Source of the DNA: Leguminivora glycinivorella
Lineage: Eukaryota > Arthropoda > Insecta > Lepidoptera > Tortricidae
NCBI RefSeq assembly: GCF_023078275.1
Contig: NC_062971.1
Span: forward strand, 5,332,001-5,396,000
Direction of reading: 5' to 3'
DNA: 64,000 nucleotides
In this document: positions 13,141-24,748 of the stretch, piece by piece
Numbering within the stretch: the first letter of the stretch is position 1
Layout of the letters: each line of letters starts with the position of its first letter
The notes under the pieces: generated by a model
What the model was told of the DNA's origin: nothing
What the model saw: the letters and a program-made list of their open reading frames with translations, nothing else
Databases searched by the model: none
Translations under genes and position numbers: made by a program

Positions 13141-14043
13141 TGTTAATGAACTTACGGCAGAAATACAAAAACATAATTATTGATTTGAAAGCTGTTCCCA
13201 TTTGTTCAATTCGGTAATGGCAATATAACTCGAAACTAAGTAGAAAATAAGTAATAAAAGTTCATGTTAAAGTTACTGCCTCTAATTTACTTCTTATTCT
13301 CAAACCACCACAAAAGTCGTATCTGATTTTCATGGAATCTTAACCATAAAATTGAAACAATCGTTAACTCTGTTAAAAATGTAATGAGGCAGTAATTTTA
13401 AGATCGAATAATTTGACATAATAGGTTGTGGTCTCTCGAAAACTAACTTTTACTTTTCCCCGAACCGGTCTGTCGCACCTGGCCGCTGCCGGGAAGATAA
13501 TAATGAATATTCATTTAACTAGAATATTAAGTTGGTTCTAGACTACTCGATTTCAAACTATAGCACATAACTAATTTTAAGTTTTACTATTTTATTATTT
13601 TTCCTAAGCAGCACACGTGCAGCGCAATGATAGACGATTTGCAAAGCATTCTAGAGGGACGTGGTTCTTGACTTTTATTTAGCTCTTAATTAATAATAAT
13701 CTAACTACTTAATTCCTACCACGATGGCGTCTCTACAAGACACCGAAGAAAAGGTCTCTACTTTAACTACACTAGGGATCAAAATCAATAGAATAGACCC
13801 ACCTAAATATTGAAGCTTAATTTTTACGAGTTTCGTTTTCCCACCGTTCGTATTATAAATAAAAAAATAAATTATAAAGTTTTGGATAATCGTTAAAATT
13901 ATCTGGGAGTTCATAATACTTGAGTAAAGTGGGTAAGGGTATCATCATTAAATAAGGATACTCGTGAACTCAGTTCAAATCATCTGCAATAATAACTCAT
14001 TATTTTAATAGCTAGTTGCCAGGATCTGGTTTGCCTATTAACT

Positions 14044-14150
14044 AGAGATGGGCCGAATATTCGGCCGAATGTTCGGTTCGGTAAGAGCTGAACCGAATGT
14101 TCGGCCGAATATTCGTATTCGGCAAAGTCCATATTCGGCCCATCTCTACT
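14044..14150. mobile_element. Palindromic MITE of about 105 bp
   Basis: GAGATGGGCCGAATATTCGG at the left is mirrored by the reverse complement ending in GGCCCATCTC. The centre repeats GAATATTCGG-type words. Nearby flanks both carry ATTAACTA, suggesting a target duplication. Confidence 0.7.
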
Positions 14151-14890
14151 ATTAACTAATCTGGCACTTCCTTAAGATTCTCATCACGCTCCTAGCCTAA
14201 TCTGTGACGAAAAACAAGATCTCCTGTTTCATCCATCCATCACGAATTCATAATCTGAATCGTGCCGTAACCGTAGCGTATTGTTGACTTGACAAACATG
14301 ACAGACTATGGACAGACAAAGGCCTGTGATCTCGTTAGGTATGTACCTATTAAAAGGCCATAACATAACTCGCCCTTAGATTTATGGCTTTACATTTGTT
14401 TTATTTTCTTACATAATTATATTTTTAAGAAAAGTTTGAAAGCCATTAAACTTTTAAAACTTTGATAAGGTTTACTCTTTTTAAATCGCCGCATGAGTCA
14501 AATGGAACGCAACAGCCAGAGTATTTTACTATTTCTACATTCGTATATAGCAAAACGTTCCTTTGTACGTCACAACAATTTCAGTTTCATTTTTTTTTAT
14601 TGTGAATCATGTAATAATACAAAACTAATGTGATTATTTTTAATACAATCGTATAATTATTAATATAATAAAATTGTAATAATTATGTATTTCGATATTA
14701 AAAAAATACATGCTAACAAGAACTAATATTGACAGCGGGTATTTCCGCGAGTGGAATGGAACGCCGTGCGTACGTACACATAGCCTTTCGCTGCGATTGG
14801 TCCGACGACGCCATGCTTACAGTCGGTCGTCCATTTTGACATTTATCACGTTGTGAGAAATGTAGACGGAGTTATTTTATTAAAATAAAC

Positions 14891-15170
14891 ATGGCTATGT
14901 TAGCGGAACCTCGTCGTAAACAGAAAGTGATTAATCTACGTGCCAAAAATAGTGCTTGGAGTAAAGATGCCAATAAATTCGGGCAACGTATGTTGGAAAA
15001 AATGGGTTGGAGCGCCGGAAAGGGGTTAGGTGCAAAAGAAGATGGAATAGTTGAACATGTTGTGGCTAGATACAAAAACGATGAGAAAGGCTTGGGCTTT
15101 GAAGATCGCAATGACCAGTGGACCAAACATGAGGATGAATTTAACGCTCTACTAGCGAATTTATCTAATG
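14891..15170 (+). CDS. PINX1: PinX1-like G-patch protein, exon 1
   Basis: PinX1 is a nucleolar G-patch protein that activates the DEAH helicase Prp43/DHX15 in rRNA processing; in vertebrates it also binds telomerase. The 5' exon encodes residues 1-93, with a textbook G-patch from about residue 30 (FGQRMLEKMGWSAGKGLG) through the HxDEFNALLANL helix. The start AAACATGG is the first ATG after a promoter-like stretch with an inverted CCAAT (near 14796). The exon ends at AAT G|GTAAGT. The intron is only 92 bases. The symbol is assigned from domain architecture. Confidence 0.9.
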
Positions 15171-15262
15171 GTAAGTTTCATTAATAATTATTCTTTATTT
15201 ACTAAGAAGTCAATAGAATATTTAAAATTTAAGTAATTACAACTGAATACTTTTTGTTTTAG

Positions 15263-16404
15263 GTGACGAAACAGAATTAAAATCACATAGTGGTGTTTCG
15301 TTAGAAGATAAATCCAAGAAAAGCAAAGCTAGAGTACACTTTCATAAGTTTACACGAGCCAAGGACTTGTCCCGCTACAGTGAGAAAGACCTAGCCAATA
15401 TCTTCGGCAAGAAGGAGCTAAAGCCTGAAGTAAAGAAAGAAGACATACAAAAGGAGGACATTAAAACTGAACAAGTTTTCACTGAAAAAGGCAGTATGGA
15501 AGACTATTTTAAAAACAAGTTACAAGCTTTTAAGTCTAAAAATAAAGTAACCATACCTTTTAATGACATCAAACATGAAGAAGATGCAGATTGTGGTTTT
15601 AAAGGATTTTCAGGCACAACAAATGATAATCCTGAATCTGAAAATGCTTTCAGTGGCTTTGGTTTTTCATTTTACAGTTCTAATGTACAAAATAATATTA
15701 AAGATGAACCTGATAAAACTAGTGAAGAACCAGAAAACCCCGCTAGTACAGAAGATTTAGAAATTATTAAGAAAAGCAAGAAAAAAAAGAAGTCCAAGAT
15801 AATGGGTGATTCAGATCAAGTACAGTCACCAAGTAGCAAAGAAATGGAAGATCCTGCTATTACAGAAGATTTAGAAATTATTAAGAAAAGTAAGAAAAAA
15901 AAGAGATCCCAGAATGGGAGAGATTGCGATGCAGTAGAGTCACAAAGTTTATCTGAGGAAAAAGATTCTTTAAAAAGTGACAACTGTATACCCTGTGAAT
16001 ATCTTGAGGAGAGCAATTCAAAAGAAGATAAAAAATCGAAAAAGAGACAGGATGTAAATGAAAATCATGAAGAAGGTAGTACAAAAAACAAGAAAAAATC
16101 TAAGAAGCAACAGGATTTCAAGCAAAAAATCATGGAAAACGAAAATCAAGACTTTTTCTTTTATTTGGTCCATGTAGAAAAATTATGTTCCAAAATGAAG
16201 AAATCGAAAAAACACCTCCTCATTCGAAAAATTCCCTCCATTCGTCTCCAGCACCACATGAAAATCATGAATAAATACATAAACTTGTTTTTTGTTTTTG
16301 CTAAACATCCAATTGTCTCTTCTGAAAATTATTTAAAAATTACTCATGTTGGGTTTGTTGAGAACTCTGGTTCTGTGGAACGTTTTCTTAATATTTATCT
16401 TTAA
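15263..16404 (+). CDS. PINX1: PinX1-like G-patch protein, exon 2
   Basis: Joined to exon 1 this gives 473 residues. It opens with the second conserved PinX1 block (RVHFHKFTRAKDLSRYSEKD...IFGKK), then a lysine-rich low-complexity tail typical of nucleolar proteins. Within the tail, ITEDLEIIKKSKKKK-type sequence occurs twice, about 42 residues apart. The last 80 or so residues (from about 16140) look foreign: they are hydrophobic and run into a segment that is repeated at 16544-16612. A different frame encodes a more natural lysine/proline/serine tail ending at 16274, so a one-base frameshift near 16110-16190 is possible. Confidence 0.85.
16287..16395 (+). repeat. 3'-end segment of the PinX1-like ORF, duplicated downstream
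   Basis: This segment shares CTAAACATCC, GAAAATTATTTAAAAATTAC, TCATGTTGGGTT and GTGGAACG, in order, with 16544-16612. It is a direct duplication with small deletions. Confidence 0.75.
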
Positions 16405-16543
16405 GAACGTTAAAAACGTGTCCGCCATTTTGAAACGCATGCGCTGTTCGCCTCGGCTACGCCATTATGAATAGTGGTGGCCTGTTACGAAGTCGATTAA
16501 TAACAAGTTCGTAATTTCTGAAACAAATACCTACATCTAGTCT

Positions 16544-16612
16544 TGTTTTTCTAAACATCCCGAAAATTATTTAAAAATTACTCATGTTGGGTTGCTCCGT
16601 GGAACGGAACGT
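16544..16612 (+). repeat. Downstream partial copy of 16287-16395
   Basis: Shorter copy of the preceding direct repeat, between the PinX1-like stop and the next gene. Confidence 0.75.
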
Positions 16613-16925
16613 ACGGCAAAACGCATGTACTTACTGTCTCAATATTGTTAAAACGAAATAACCTGATTTGAGACACGAAATAAAAAGTGAAATAACCTGT
16701 CGTGCGCAAGGATCGCAATATGGAACACCGATATCCGACGTATTTATCGACAGACAACAACTTCCTGTAAAATATTTGGACATCACTACCACAGTCACTA
16801 CTGTCAGCTGTAAACCGAGGAATGTCAAAATTGACAGTTTACTTTGCGCACGTGTTTATTTTGTTTCTGTGAATTAACTGAAATTTTCGATAAATTGTTA
16901 AGAAACAATCCTGTAGTGTATAGAA

Positions 16926-17705
16926 ATGGTAATTCACGAAGAAAGCGAGTGTCCCGTTGAAATTGCTGTTATAAGGAAACCAGAAATCCTGGAGCCAAAA
17001 AAATATCTTATGATAAACAACCACATCCGAGAACTCCTCAATAACGAGGACAGCCCTTCAGATGCTTCCTCGAGTGACCAGTTATTAGAAGAAAGTAAAA
17101 AGCGTGGTAGGACATCCTCAAAGAAATCTAAGAAAAGAAAAACTGAGCCTGGAGAGAACACAAAAGTTAATGAAATTAGTGAAAGTGATCTGTCTGAACT
17201 TAGAACTGTTTACCAAAACTGTTTGGCAGTCATCAATAAAATTGAGGTTAAGTATGGTCATCTACTTAATATTGATCCACGCCAAAGTAGACTGCAATAT
17301 GGCTATAATTCTGATGGAGATCAGAAGAATGAATGCCACTGCACAAAGACCACAAAGATTGTGTTTGATGAGGACGGACAACAACATACTCAGGAAATCG
17401 AAGACCACATATGCCCTCCGATGCCTAAGAAGCCTCTAAAACCAGCGGAATGTAGTGTAACTACAGATAGTGAAGATTATAATTTATCCTTGCCAGATGA
17501 TTTGCCTAGTTTAGCCAAGTTGCTTCAGGACCCAGAGTTAAATCATAGAAATAAAGTTATAGACAAAATAAAGATTATTAAACAAGATCATTTGAATGAG
17601 CTTCGATTTAACCGGCCGGCTATAATACAGGCTATTAAACGAGATCCAGATGAGGTGTTAGCGTTTATGGGAGTTAATTTTGCATCGCTGCCTGGGTATT
17701 TATAA
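16926..17705 (+). CDS. Uncharacterised 259-residue protein, single exon
   Basis: I do not recognise this protein. It has three parts: residues 1-45 (VEIAVIRKPEILEPKKYLM, a possible short conserved N-terminal motif), a Ser/Lys-rich basic stretch at about 50-80 resembling a nuclear localisation signal (KKRGRTSSKKSKKRK), and a conserved-looking C-terminal half. The C-terminal half holds HCTKTTKIVFDEDGQQH, then LPSLAKLLQDPELNHRNKVIDKIKIIKQDHLNELRFNRPA (split here only for description) and a final SLPGYL. One CHC near residue 138 and a further Cys could bind metal, but this is speculative. The start (AGAAATGG) follows a CACGTG box at 16849. No intron. It is probably nuclear. Its proximity to the PinX1-like gene (about 520 bases) may mean nothing functionally. 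Confidence 0.75.
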   Translation: MVIHEESECPVEIAVIRKPEILEPKKYLMINNHIRELLNNEDSPSDASSSDQLLEESKKRGRTSSKKSKKRKTEPGENTKVNEISESDLSELRTVYQNCLAVINKIEVKYGHLLNIDPRQSRLQYGYNSDGDQKNECHCTKTTKIVFDEDGQQHTQEIEDHICPPMPKKPLKPAECSVTTDSEDYNLSLPDDLPSLAKLLQDPELNHRNKVIDKIKIIKQDHLNELRFNRPAIIQAIKRDPDEVLAFMGVNFASLPGYL

Positions 17706-18455
17706 GTGTTTGTTATATGAGCCATTATTGTTTTCTATAATAATTATACTCAATGATTCTATATTTTGTGTTGTTATTCAATTATCCTATAAAACTTTGT
17801 GTTATACAATTTGTATAAGTTAGTAATAAGTTATCCAATAGTGCAGCCATTTTCCCTAATTTTAAGTATGACCTCAACGAAAAGAAAGTATGACACTGTA
17901 GGTTATATTTTTTTAATCCGATTAAAGATAAAATATGTGGAAACAACACCCCAACAGGTTCTTGCTGTCCCTTACATCTATTTTGTCCTCATTTTCACTT
18001 ATTGTTAGCTAAATACTGTACAGCAAATTTCCCAATATTTTTTACTATTTGTGTGCCAAAAATCCCAATCGAAAATAAAACCAGGCTACGGATTTTTAGC
18101 TCTAATAATCTATACATGTAGGTAATGTAGGTTGGTCATTTACCATGCGAGGAAATGGCCTCGGGACTATGTTTGCTCTGTGTGGACCCAGCTACAATAT
18201 TAAATTCTAAAACATCATGTGCCCAGTGGGGACAAAAGAGAAACCACCAAATTCTGAGCTAGATTAGGATAGGAATCCATTTATTCAAGTACAGGATGCT
18301 CCAAACCTAGAATTCTAGATTTCTTTTCAGTAGGTTTAGTATATACTCCATGCATATTAGCCGATTTTTTGTAATTTTCGAGTTGCACATTTTTGAATCT
18401 AATGTGAGGAATCTAAAAAAATTTTTTTGACGTCAAGGTTTGGACCACTATGCAT
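17706..18455. other. 3' flank of the 259-residue gene; no further gene
   Basis: An AT-rich 3' region with an AATAAA at about 18075. Nothing else is supported. Confidence 0.4.
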
Positions 18456-19369
18456 TAGGGTTGCAAAAAAACGTAAAACAGTTTTTTTTCTGGAGTATGT
18501 TTTTTTTTCTAATGTACGAAATCTCAAAATTTGCAAAGCAGTTAATACTTTTATACGGTTTTTTAGACTTAATGTTAACTATTAAACGAATTTAATCAAA
18601 AAACTTTAATTTCTGGTCTTCTAAAAGTAACATTTACGAAATCTGTAGTTGGTATATAGTTATCACTATTTACTGTTGGCAACACCACTGCCTCTCCACG
18701 CTGCACGCCGCATCGGGGATTCCCCAATAAACGTTTGTATACTGAATGTTAATCGAATTAAAATGTACGTTATTGATTGAAACACGTTACAACTCACGAA
18801 AAACCGATATTGTCGAATTATTTGTTCATCTGAATAAAAACCATATTTAGAAAAAAACCATGGTGCTCGGTTTTTTTTCATGTTTTTTTTTCATAGATCT
18901 GAAAAAATAGTTATTTGTTATACAAGGGGGCAAAGTTGTATTTTAACGCCGAGTGTGGAATTGAAAAACGAGCAAGTGAAAGGATTCTATAGTTGAACCA
19001 CGAGCGAAGCGAGTGGTTCAAGAATAGAATCCTGAACTTGCGAGTTTTTTAACACACGAGAAGTAAAATACATTTGCACCCGAGTGTAACACAAAACTTT
19101 TCCCCTTACTATAGCGAGGAAACTACAACGCAAAAAATGCGTTTATCACTGCTTCCAGTAGTTCCACAGGTGGTAAATCATCTTTATTACTAGATTCACC
19201 TACTTTTATCAATTTTAAAGCAGTTAATTTGACTTTATTCAAGGTCAAATTACTTTACCCACTAGTGGATAAAATGCTTTTTTACCCGCTGGTATAAAAG
19301 GACAAAACACGTGTTTCCGAGCTAGTGAGGGGAAAAAACATTTGTTTTTGTTTTATATTTGCAACCCTA
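18456..19369. mobile_element. hAT-like TIR element (TAGGGTTGCAAA) interrupted by another element
   Basis: The left end TAGGGTTGCAAA at 18456 and the right end TTTGCAACCCTA at 19369 match the intact copy at 50489-50983, which is in the opposite orientation. Shared internal blocks include GGGGATTCCCCAATAAACG and TTAATACTTTTATACGG. About 430 bases (18911-19345) of unrelated inverted-repeat DNA are inserted near the right end. Confidence 0.65.
18911..19345 (+). mobile_element. Left arm of a 430-bp inverted pair (nested insertion)
   Basis: From TTATACAAGGGGGCAAAG to CTAGTGAGGGGAAAA. Its near-exact reverse complement lies at 21284-21712. It contains an internal hairpin GAACCACGAGCGAAGCGAGTGGTTC-type (centre near 19008). 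No ORF. Confidence 0.8.
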
Positions 19370-20424
19370 CAAACTTTGCCACCGAGTTCAAAATCATCAT
19401 TTATAGGGTATAGCAGACATAAAGGAAAAATTTGGAATATACTTAGTAGTTTTCTAACTCTTTCAGCACAATAGATTTTTTTTCTTATAGGTCTTTGTTA
19501 TTTTTGATTAGTTTTACACCCTGTACTTTTTTTTTTATCATGCAGAAATGTCTGCTACATATTTTTAAATTAAAGGAAAAATGCAGGTTTCAAACTGGCA
19601 ATCCAGTAGGTATGTCGCAGGTTCAAGTCCTAATCGTGGTGTGAATTTTCCACAATTTTCCTTTTCATTTAAAAAATTTTTAAGAGACAACCTGTACCTA
19701 GTTGTACCATTATAGAAATAATCAACTCAAATTAGGAACCTCTGAGAGAAAGGATTAAAATTGGCACTTTTAAAGAAAATAAGGTACCTACCTAGGATTT
19801 CTTTATAGCATTATGTTCAATACCTGTCACAGGCCTGTGTGCATCATAATGAGATAACTTGGTTACCATTTTGTTAGAAACCTTCAAAATATAAATTGCG
19901 ACTTTATCGCCATTACCATAAGGACTATTCACTGAATTATGAAATAAACAGTATTTCTGGCACCACAAAGTATAGTATGACCATTGTCATGTGGTTCAAT
20001 GATACAAAATTTAGAAATGCGTGTGTAATGAAATGAGTGTAACCGAATGAATACCTTATGCTTCTGTGATAAGGGATGCAAAGCTCCTCTGTATGGTTTT
20101 CGAACGTATTCCGGGCTGCATGTGGTCATATTGCAGACTGAATAATGATGTGGCCGCATACCATTTGCTAGGAACCTGACGGCTTTATGAAGTTAGTGGA
20201 ATTTTGTGTCAGGGCTCGGTTACCTAGTTATACCTCTACTATGAGGGTAGCAATTTTGATCATCTGCACATGTTACTTTCTTTGATCAAATGTCTTTAAC
20301 CCTTAGATGCATAGTGATGTGTATGCATCGTCTATTTTTGACTCTAATGACAGCATGTCAAAATTCAATTTTGAATAAATCTTTGTCAAGGTCATGCATT
20401 TAAGGGTCAAATAAAGAAAAAATA
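19370..20424. other. Interior of the inverted pair; tRNA-like patch at about 19585-19640
   Basis: A box-B-like GGTTCAAGTCC at about 19620 and a plausible A-box upstream suggest a small tRNA-derived repeat. There is no complete cloverleaf. Otherwise nothing is supported. Confidence 0.35.
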
Positions 20425-20650
20425 TAAATATTATCAAAAAACGATCTTAGCACCCTTATTCATTTTTAAATACCTATCCAACAATATGTCCCGTTAGGGT
20501 TGGAATGAAATAAAATTTCAGGTAGGGGAGTACCCTAATAAAACATGGATGCGATTAGTGCTAACGGTTACCTGCTTATCCGCGGACGGACGGACAGACA
20601 GACATGGCGAAACTATAAGGGTTCCTAGTTGACTACGGAACCCTAAAAAA
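20425..20650 (-). mobile_element. Dispersed repeat ending GGGTTCCGTAGTCAACTAGG (minus)
   Basis: Reverse complement of the element at 63585-64000: GGAACCCTTATAGTTTCGCC, the GTCCGTCCG run, the ACCGTTAGCACTA block and AACGATCTTAGTA-like sequence all correspond. It is a frequent lepidopteran non-coding repeat. Confidence 0.65.
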
Positions 20651-20756
20651 ATTGGTAAGTACCTTTCCCGCATGGCTTGGATGCGATTAAACTACCTGCT
20701 AAAGCACCGTACTAGGCCTCATACCTACCCAAAACAGTAAGCGTCGTTTGAAATTT

Positions 20757-20893
20757 TTAATAGTACATTGTGCAACAAGGGGAGGAAGTTGAATATTACT
20801 AACGAGAGTAAGTTAAATCGCGACGGCTTGCCGGAGCGATTTAAAGACTAGAGTTAGTAATATTCATACTCCCCGAGTTACACACAATGTTTT
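20757..20893. mobile_element. Palindromic repeat of about 135 bp
   Basis: GAATATTACTAAC and GTTAGTAATATTC face each other across a centre with CGATTTAAA-type words. Ends TTGTGCAAC and GTTACACACAA are roughly inverse. Non-coding. Confidence 0.5.
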
Positions 20894-21107
20894 TCATCAC
20901 ATTTGAGAGAAAAATACAGAGGAAATAGTCATAAGGCAAAACCTTATTCATATTAAATCCATTGTTTTTGACAACAAACACTTTTTGAACGAAAAAAAAC
21001 ACGAAAATACTGCATATAAATTAAATGCAACGTCCAAAAAAGCATATAAATCATATAATTGAACTTATTTCTCATTTATTTAAATATTTCGATCTGTTGT
21101 ACTCTCC

Positions 21108-21120
21108 GTTGCTAGGCAAC
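21108..21120 (+). promoter_or_regulatory. X-box-like site (RFX)
   Basis: GTTGCTAGGCAAC fits the RFX X-box consensus (GTYNCC AT RGNAAC type, imperfect palindrome) and sits in a CpG-rich patch (21105-21165). There is no nearby gene, so its significance is unclear. Confidence 0.3.
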
Positions 21121-21283
21121 GGTGGGTGCCTCGCGTACGCACGCGGTCAAGCGCGAGTAGAGAGCATATTGTCAGATTGTAAATTATAACAATTTATCTG
21201 AGTTAAATTTTACGAAATAAATGCAAAACACACTGAAATAATTGTAAAACATAAATAAAATGCATTAATCATACCGTATAATA

Positions 21284-21712
21284 TATTTTTCCCCTCACTA
21301 GCTCGGAAACACGTGTTTTGTCCTTTAATAGCAGCGGGTAAAAACGCATTTTATCCACTAGTGGGTAAAGTAATTTGACCTTGAATAAAGTCAAGTTAAC
21401 TGCTTTAAAATTTATAAAAGTAGGTGAATCTAGTAATAAAGATGATTTACCACCCGTGAAACTACTGGAAGCAGTGATAAACGCATTTTTTGCGTCGTAG
21501 TTTCCTCGTTATAGTGAGGGGAAAAGTTTTGTGTTACACTCGGGTGCAAATGTATTTTACTTCTCGTGTGTTAAAAAACTCGCAAGTTCAGGATTCTATT
21601 CTCGAACCACTCGCTTCGCTCGTGGTTCAACTATAGAATCCTTTCACTTGCTCGTTTTTCAATTCCACACTCGGCATTAAAATACAACTTTGCCCCCTTG
21701 TATAACAAATAA
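21284..21712 (-). mobile_element. Right arm of the 430-bp inverted pair
   Basis: Reverse complement of 18911-19345 with only scattered differences. Together the arms bracket about 1.9 kb. They could be a composite fold-back element or two insertions of one family in opposite directions. Confidence 0.8.
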
Positions 21713-23482
21713 CTATTATAGCTTAATAGTAAAATTTTGGTTGTGCAATAAAAATCCTTGGCAGATTGAAACATCCTTTGCCTGAAGTATTGTACGGATT
21801 GTATTAATTTTTAAAACTAAATCCATTATTCCCTTGGGAATAAAATAGAACATTATGCTTCAGTACACGTAGACTCAATGATACCTTTAAACAGCAAATG
21901 TGATGAAAAGTATTTTTTATGCTTATCTAACATAATTCAGGTCAGAGCATTGCTTACAGTTATAGGTACCTAGCTGGTGTGTTTGAAACCTTACGCACAA
22001 GTAGGTAACCGACTACACTACATCACAAGTATCACAAGGGCTTATCCAATCGATACTCAAGGCTTGTCCCTTGCTTTACCAAGATGTTTAGTCAATACGG
22101 TCTGCCTCACGACACCTAACACCGCTAACTTCTGAGTAAACAAAACAGTAGTACATTTGCATAGTATGCCGAATGCTCTTGTTTAGTAGGTGCGTTAACC
22201 CGACCACTCGATAAATAGCCGAAGACTGCTAAGTAGTCTTAGAGCACTGTGGACGTTCAACTTTGGCAATATAACACGTTACTGCCTTCTGATTTCAAAC
22301 AAGGCAGTTCTGTAATCTCATACGGCGTTGGCCCGCGTCATCATCAGACGCCTACGACAAAACCTTTGGAATACGATTAAAATAAATTCAATATTTAAAA
22401 GTAAACAAACGACGACGCGTTTGAGGAGCCCTATTCGTTAACTAAAATTACGAAAACACTGGCCGTTTGTAAACTTAATTCGCCGTTCCATGTTTGAGTT
22501 CAGTTATAAAAAAAAATGTTTAAAGTTTGCGTGAATTGATTTCAGAGTGAAAAACAGTTAATTTAAAATATCATCCACTGCTAATTGGGCATTTGATACG
22601 TAAGATAAGTGTAACAACAAACGCGCGAAGTGATTGATATGAATGTAACGTGATACACTGATTGCATGATGAAATTGGATAACTTTGGATTTGAAAAACT
22701 ACAGGTCCGTATTTTTTACATGTCTGCCCATGCCCATTGTACATATACCTCAATGTGTCTGCCGCTTATTTTTTGTAGCAGGTTAGTTAAGTAAAAAGTA
22801 GGTATTTTGCACTAAGTAAAGGTAAGTTTCCTGACTGCCTAGGTCAACTTGCCTCATAATATCTAATAATTAGTTCCTACGTTACTTAATAAGTAGGTAA
22901 AGCGGGTTCTTTGACCCCTATTCCTATCACTAAAATTAAATTTTCTTAAATATAATAAATATTGCGTGTTTATCTAGGTACCGTATTATAGTGTGTTATA
23001 GGTAATTATTTCAACTTTATTATTAGTGTAAAATCGTTATTAAATATTTCACGATGTTTACCTAAGTTGATTTAGAATTTAATTGTTATCGATTCATTAA
23101 TTTTTATTGGCGTTATAAACCGTAAACTAATCTTACGTTGTTTTTCTTATAACTGCCGGTTGTATAATGTGCTATAACGTGTAATTCGTAACACTGATGA
23201 ATTTAATTATAGAAGAATACAGATCAGAGAAAGTGGTCATTAATCGTTGTTAGCCCGCAACATAAGTATTAGATGAGATCATAATTCATTTATCTATAGC
23301 AACAATGAGAAAATAATTGTAGGTAGAGTACATACATCGTACATGGTCCAATTCAAAGGCCGAACCCTCTCCTGGCTTCCTCTCTTGAAACCGCCTCTGC
23401 AGAGAAAATAACTGGAGATATATCCCTATACCTACTGTGATAACAAAACTACCGTGAGTGACTGACATATTAGTGTATTAAA
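21713..23482. other. Gene-poor interval
   Basis: AT-rich with no supported exon or repeat. Confidence 0.4.
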
Positions 23483-23606
23483 CATATAAATCGTGTAACT
23501 CACGTAAAATAGTCAAAGATCGCTCGACATGTTTCGCTCCATAACATTGAGCAGGAGCACCCGCGATGCTGATGCCAATTTTACGTGAGTTACCCGATTT
23601 TATATG
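23483..23606. mobile_element. MITE of about 124 bp
   Basis: Terminal inverted repeats are CATATAAATCG.GTAACTCACG and the reverse complement ending in ATATG. The centre contains ACATGTTTCGCTCC. Non-coding. Confidence 0.7.
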
Positions 23607-23844
23607 TTTTCACCACACCAACTGATAAAGGGTTACTTTGCTATTCGAAAACAGATAGTAAAATTGCATTTTATCCACAAGAATGCAAAGTAATTTCATA
23701 CAAATTTTAACTTGATATCTTGAGCTGGCTGGTCGAAATTACCTATGAATGATGATTTTGAATTGTAAATATTGAATAATTGATAGATTGATAGATTTGA
23801 TTTAGTTTGATGTTTTATAGTCAGTATTTTGTTCGTGTTGGTGT

Positions 23845-24035
23845 GGTGAAAAAGTTTGTTTTTCACTCGGCGGCAAAGTTTGTTTAACCTTCGTGCCTTG
23901 AAACCCTCGCAACGATCAAGATTCCACTTTTTGAACCACTCGCTACGCTCGCGGTTCAATATTGCAATTTTTCCCTTCTCTGGCTTCAATATTGGCACGT
24001 GCGGTCAAACAAAAACTTTGCCCCATTGTAAAACA
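23845..24035. mobile_element. Inverted-repeat element with a hairpin core
   Basis: Contains GAACCACTCGCTACGCTCGCGGTTC, a hairpin similar in layout to those in the 18911 and 21284 arms, flanked by GGCAAAGTTTG and AACTTTGCCCC-type ends. Related family, diverged. Confidence 0.5.
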
Positions 24036-24101
24036 AATAATGTATGTACTGTTAAAAACTCCTATTTTTTCTAACCTAATTCTGGATCGCGAGTGATCCT
24101 A

Positions 24102-24247
24102 TGTGCGTTTTCACAATATCCGATGCGATATCGGGGCTGGAAGGATAGGCATCAAAAGCAAATATAAAAGATGGCCTTAATATAGGTACCTATATAGGAT
24201 GTCGGTCCTACATCCGATAACAGATCGGATGATGTGAAAAAGCACTT
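24102..24247. mobile_element. MITE family 1, copy a
   Basis: Ends in GTGCGTTTTCAC / GTGAAAAAGCAC with an inner CGATATCGG and GGTCCTACATCCGAT. Same family as 28295-28420, 45761-45891 and 47975-48027. Confidence 0.7.
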
Positions 24248-24748
24248 TACCATAATAAACACTCGTGTAGATAACACGATTATGTTATCGTGTTGTAATG
24301 CCTCTTATTATGCACACAGTCACATTATACATATTTAATGTATATGCATGCCAAGCATTTGGACTTCTAGGTGAATGGTTAGTCGAGGCTTCATTTTCTA
24401 CTATTTAGAACTACCTACTTGCATATAAATACGTTTCCTAAGGAGGTTTCTAATGACTGTTTGTCTAGTTGTTTTGCCTCGTGCCTATTACTAAACTTTT
24501 TGTTTTGTATTCGGAACAGTTACAAATTTACGGTTTGAGTAGGAAGTACATACCTATCTTACATTTTGCCAAAAATTCTAGCAACAATATTTATATAAAT
24601 TTTAAGAAATAAGTAGGTACCTATGTCAAATAAAATTAATTTAATAAGTAATTATTAGGTGCCTCTTTTGAATCAAGTTCTGAGAAAAAACATAGGTACC
24701 TACTTAATTGGATCAGTAGGCACGTATTGAGATCAGTTACCTATAAAA

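Noticed and set aside
23696..23998. 100-residue minus-strand ORF
   Set aside because: Lies within inverted-repeat transposon DNA, no motif, no promoter evidence.
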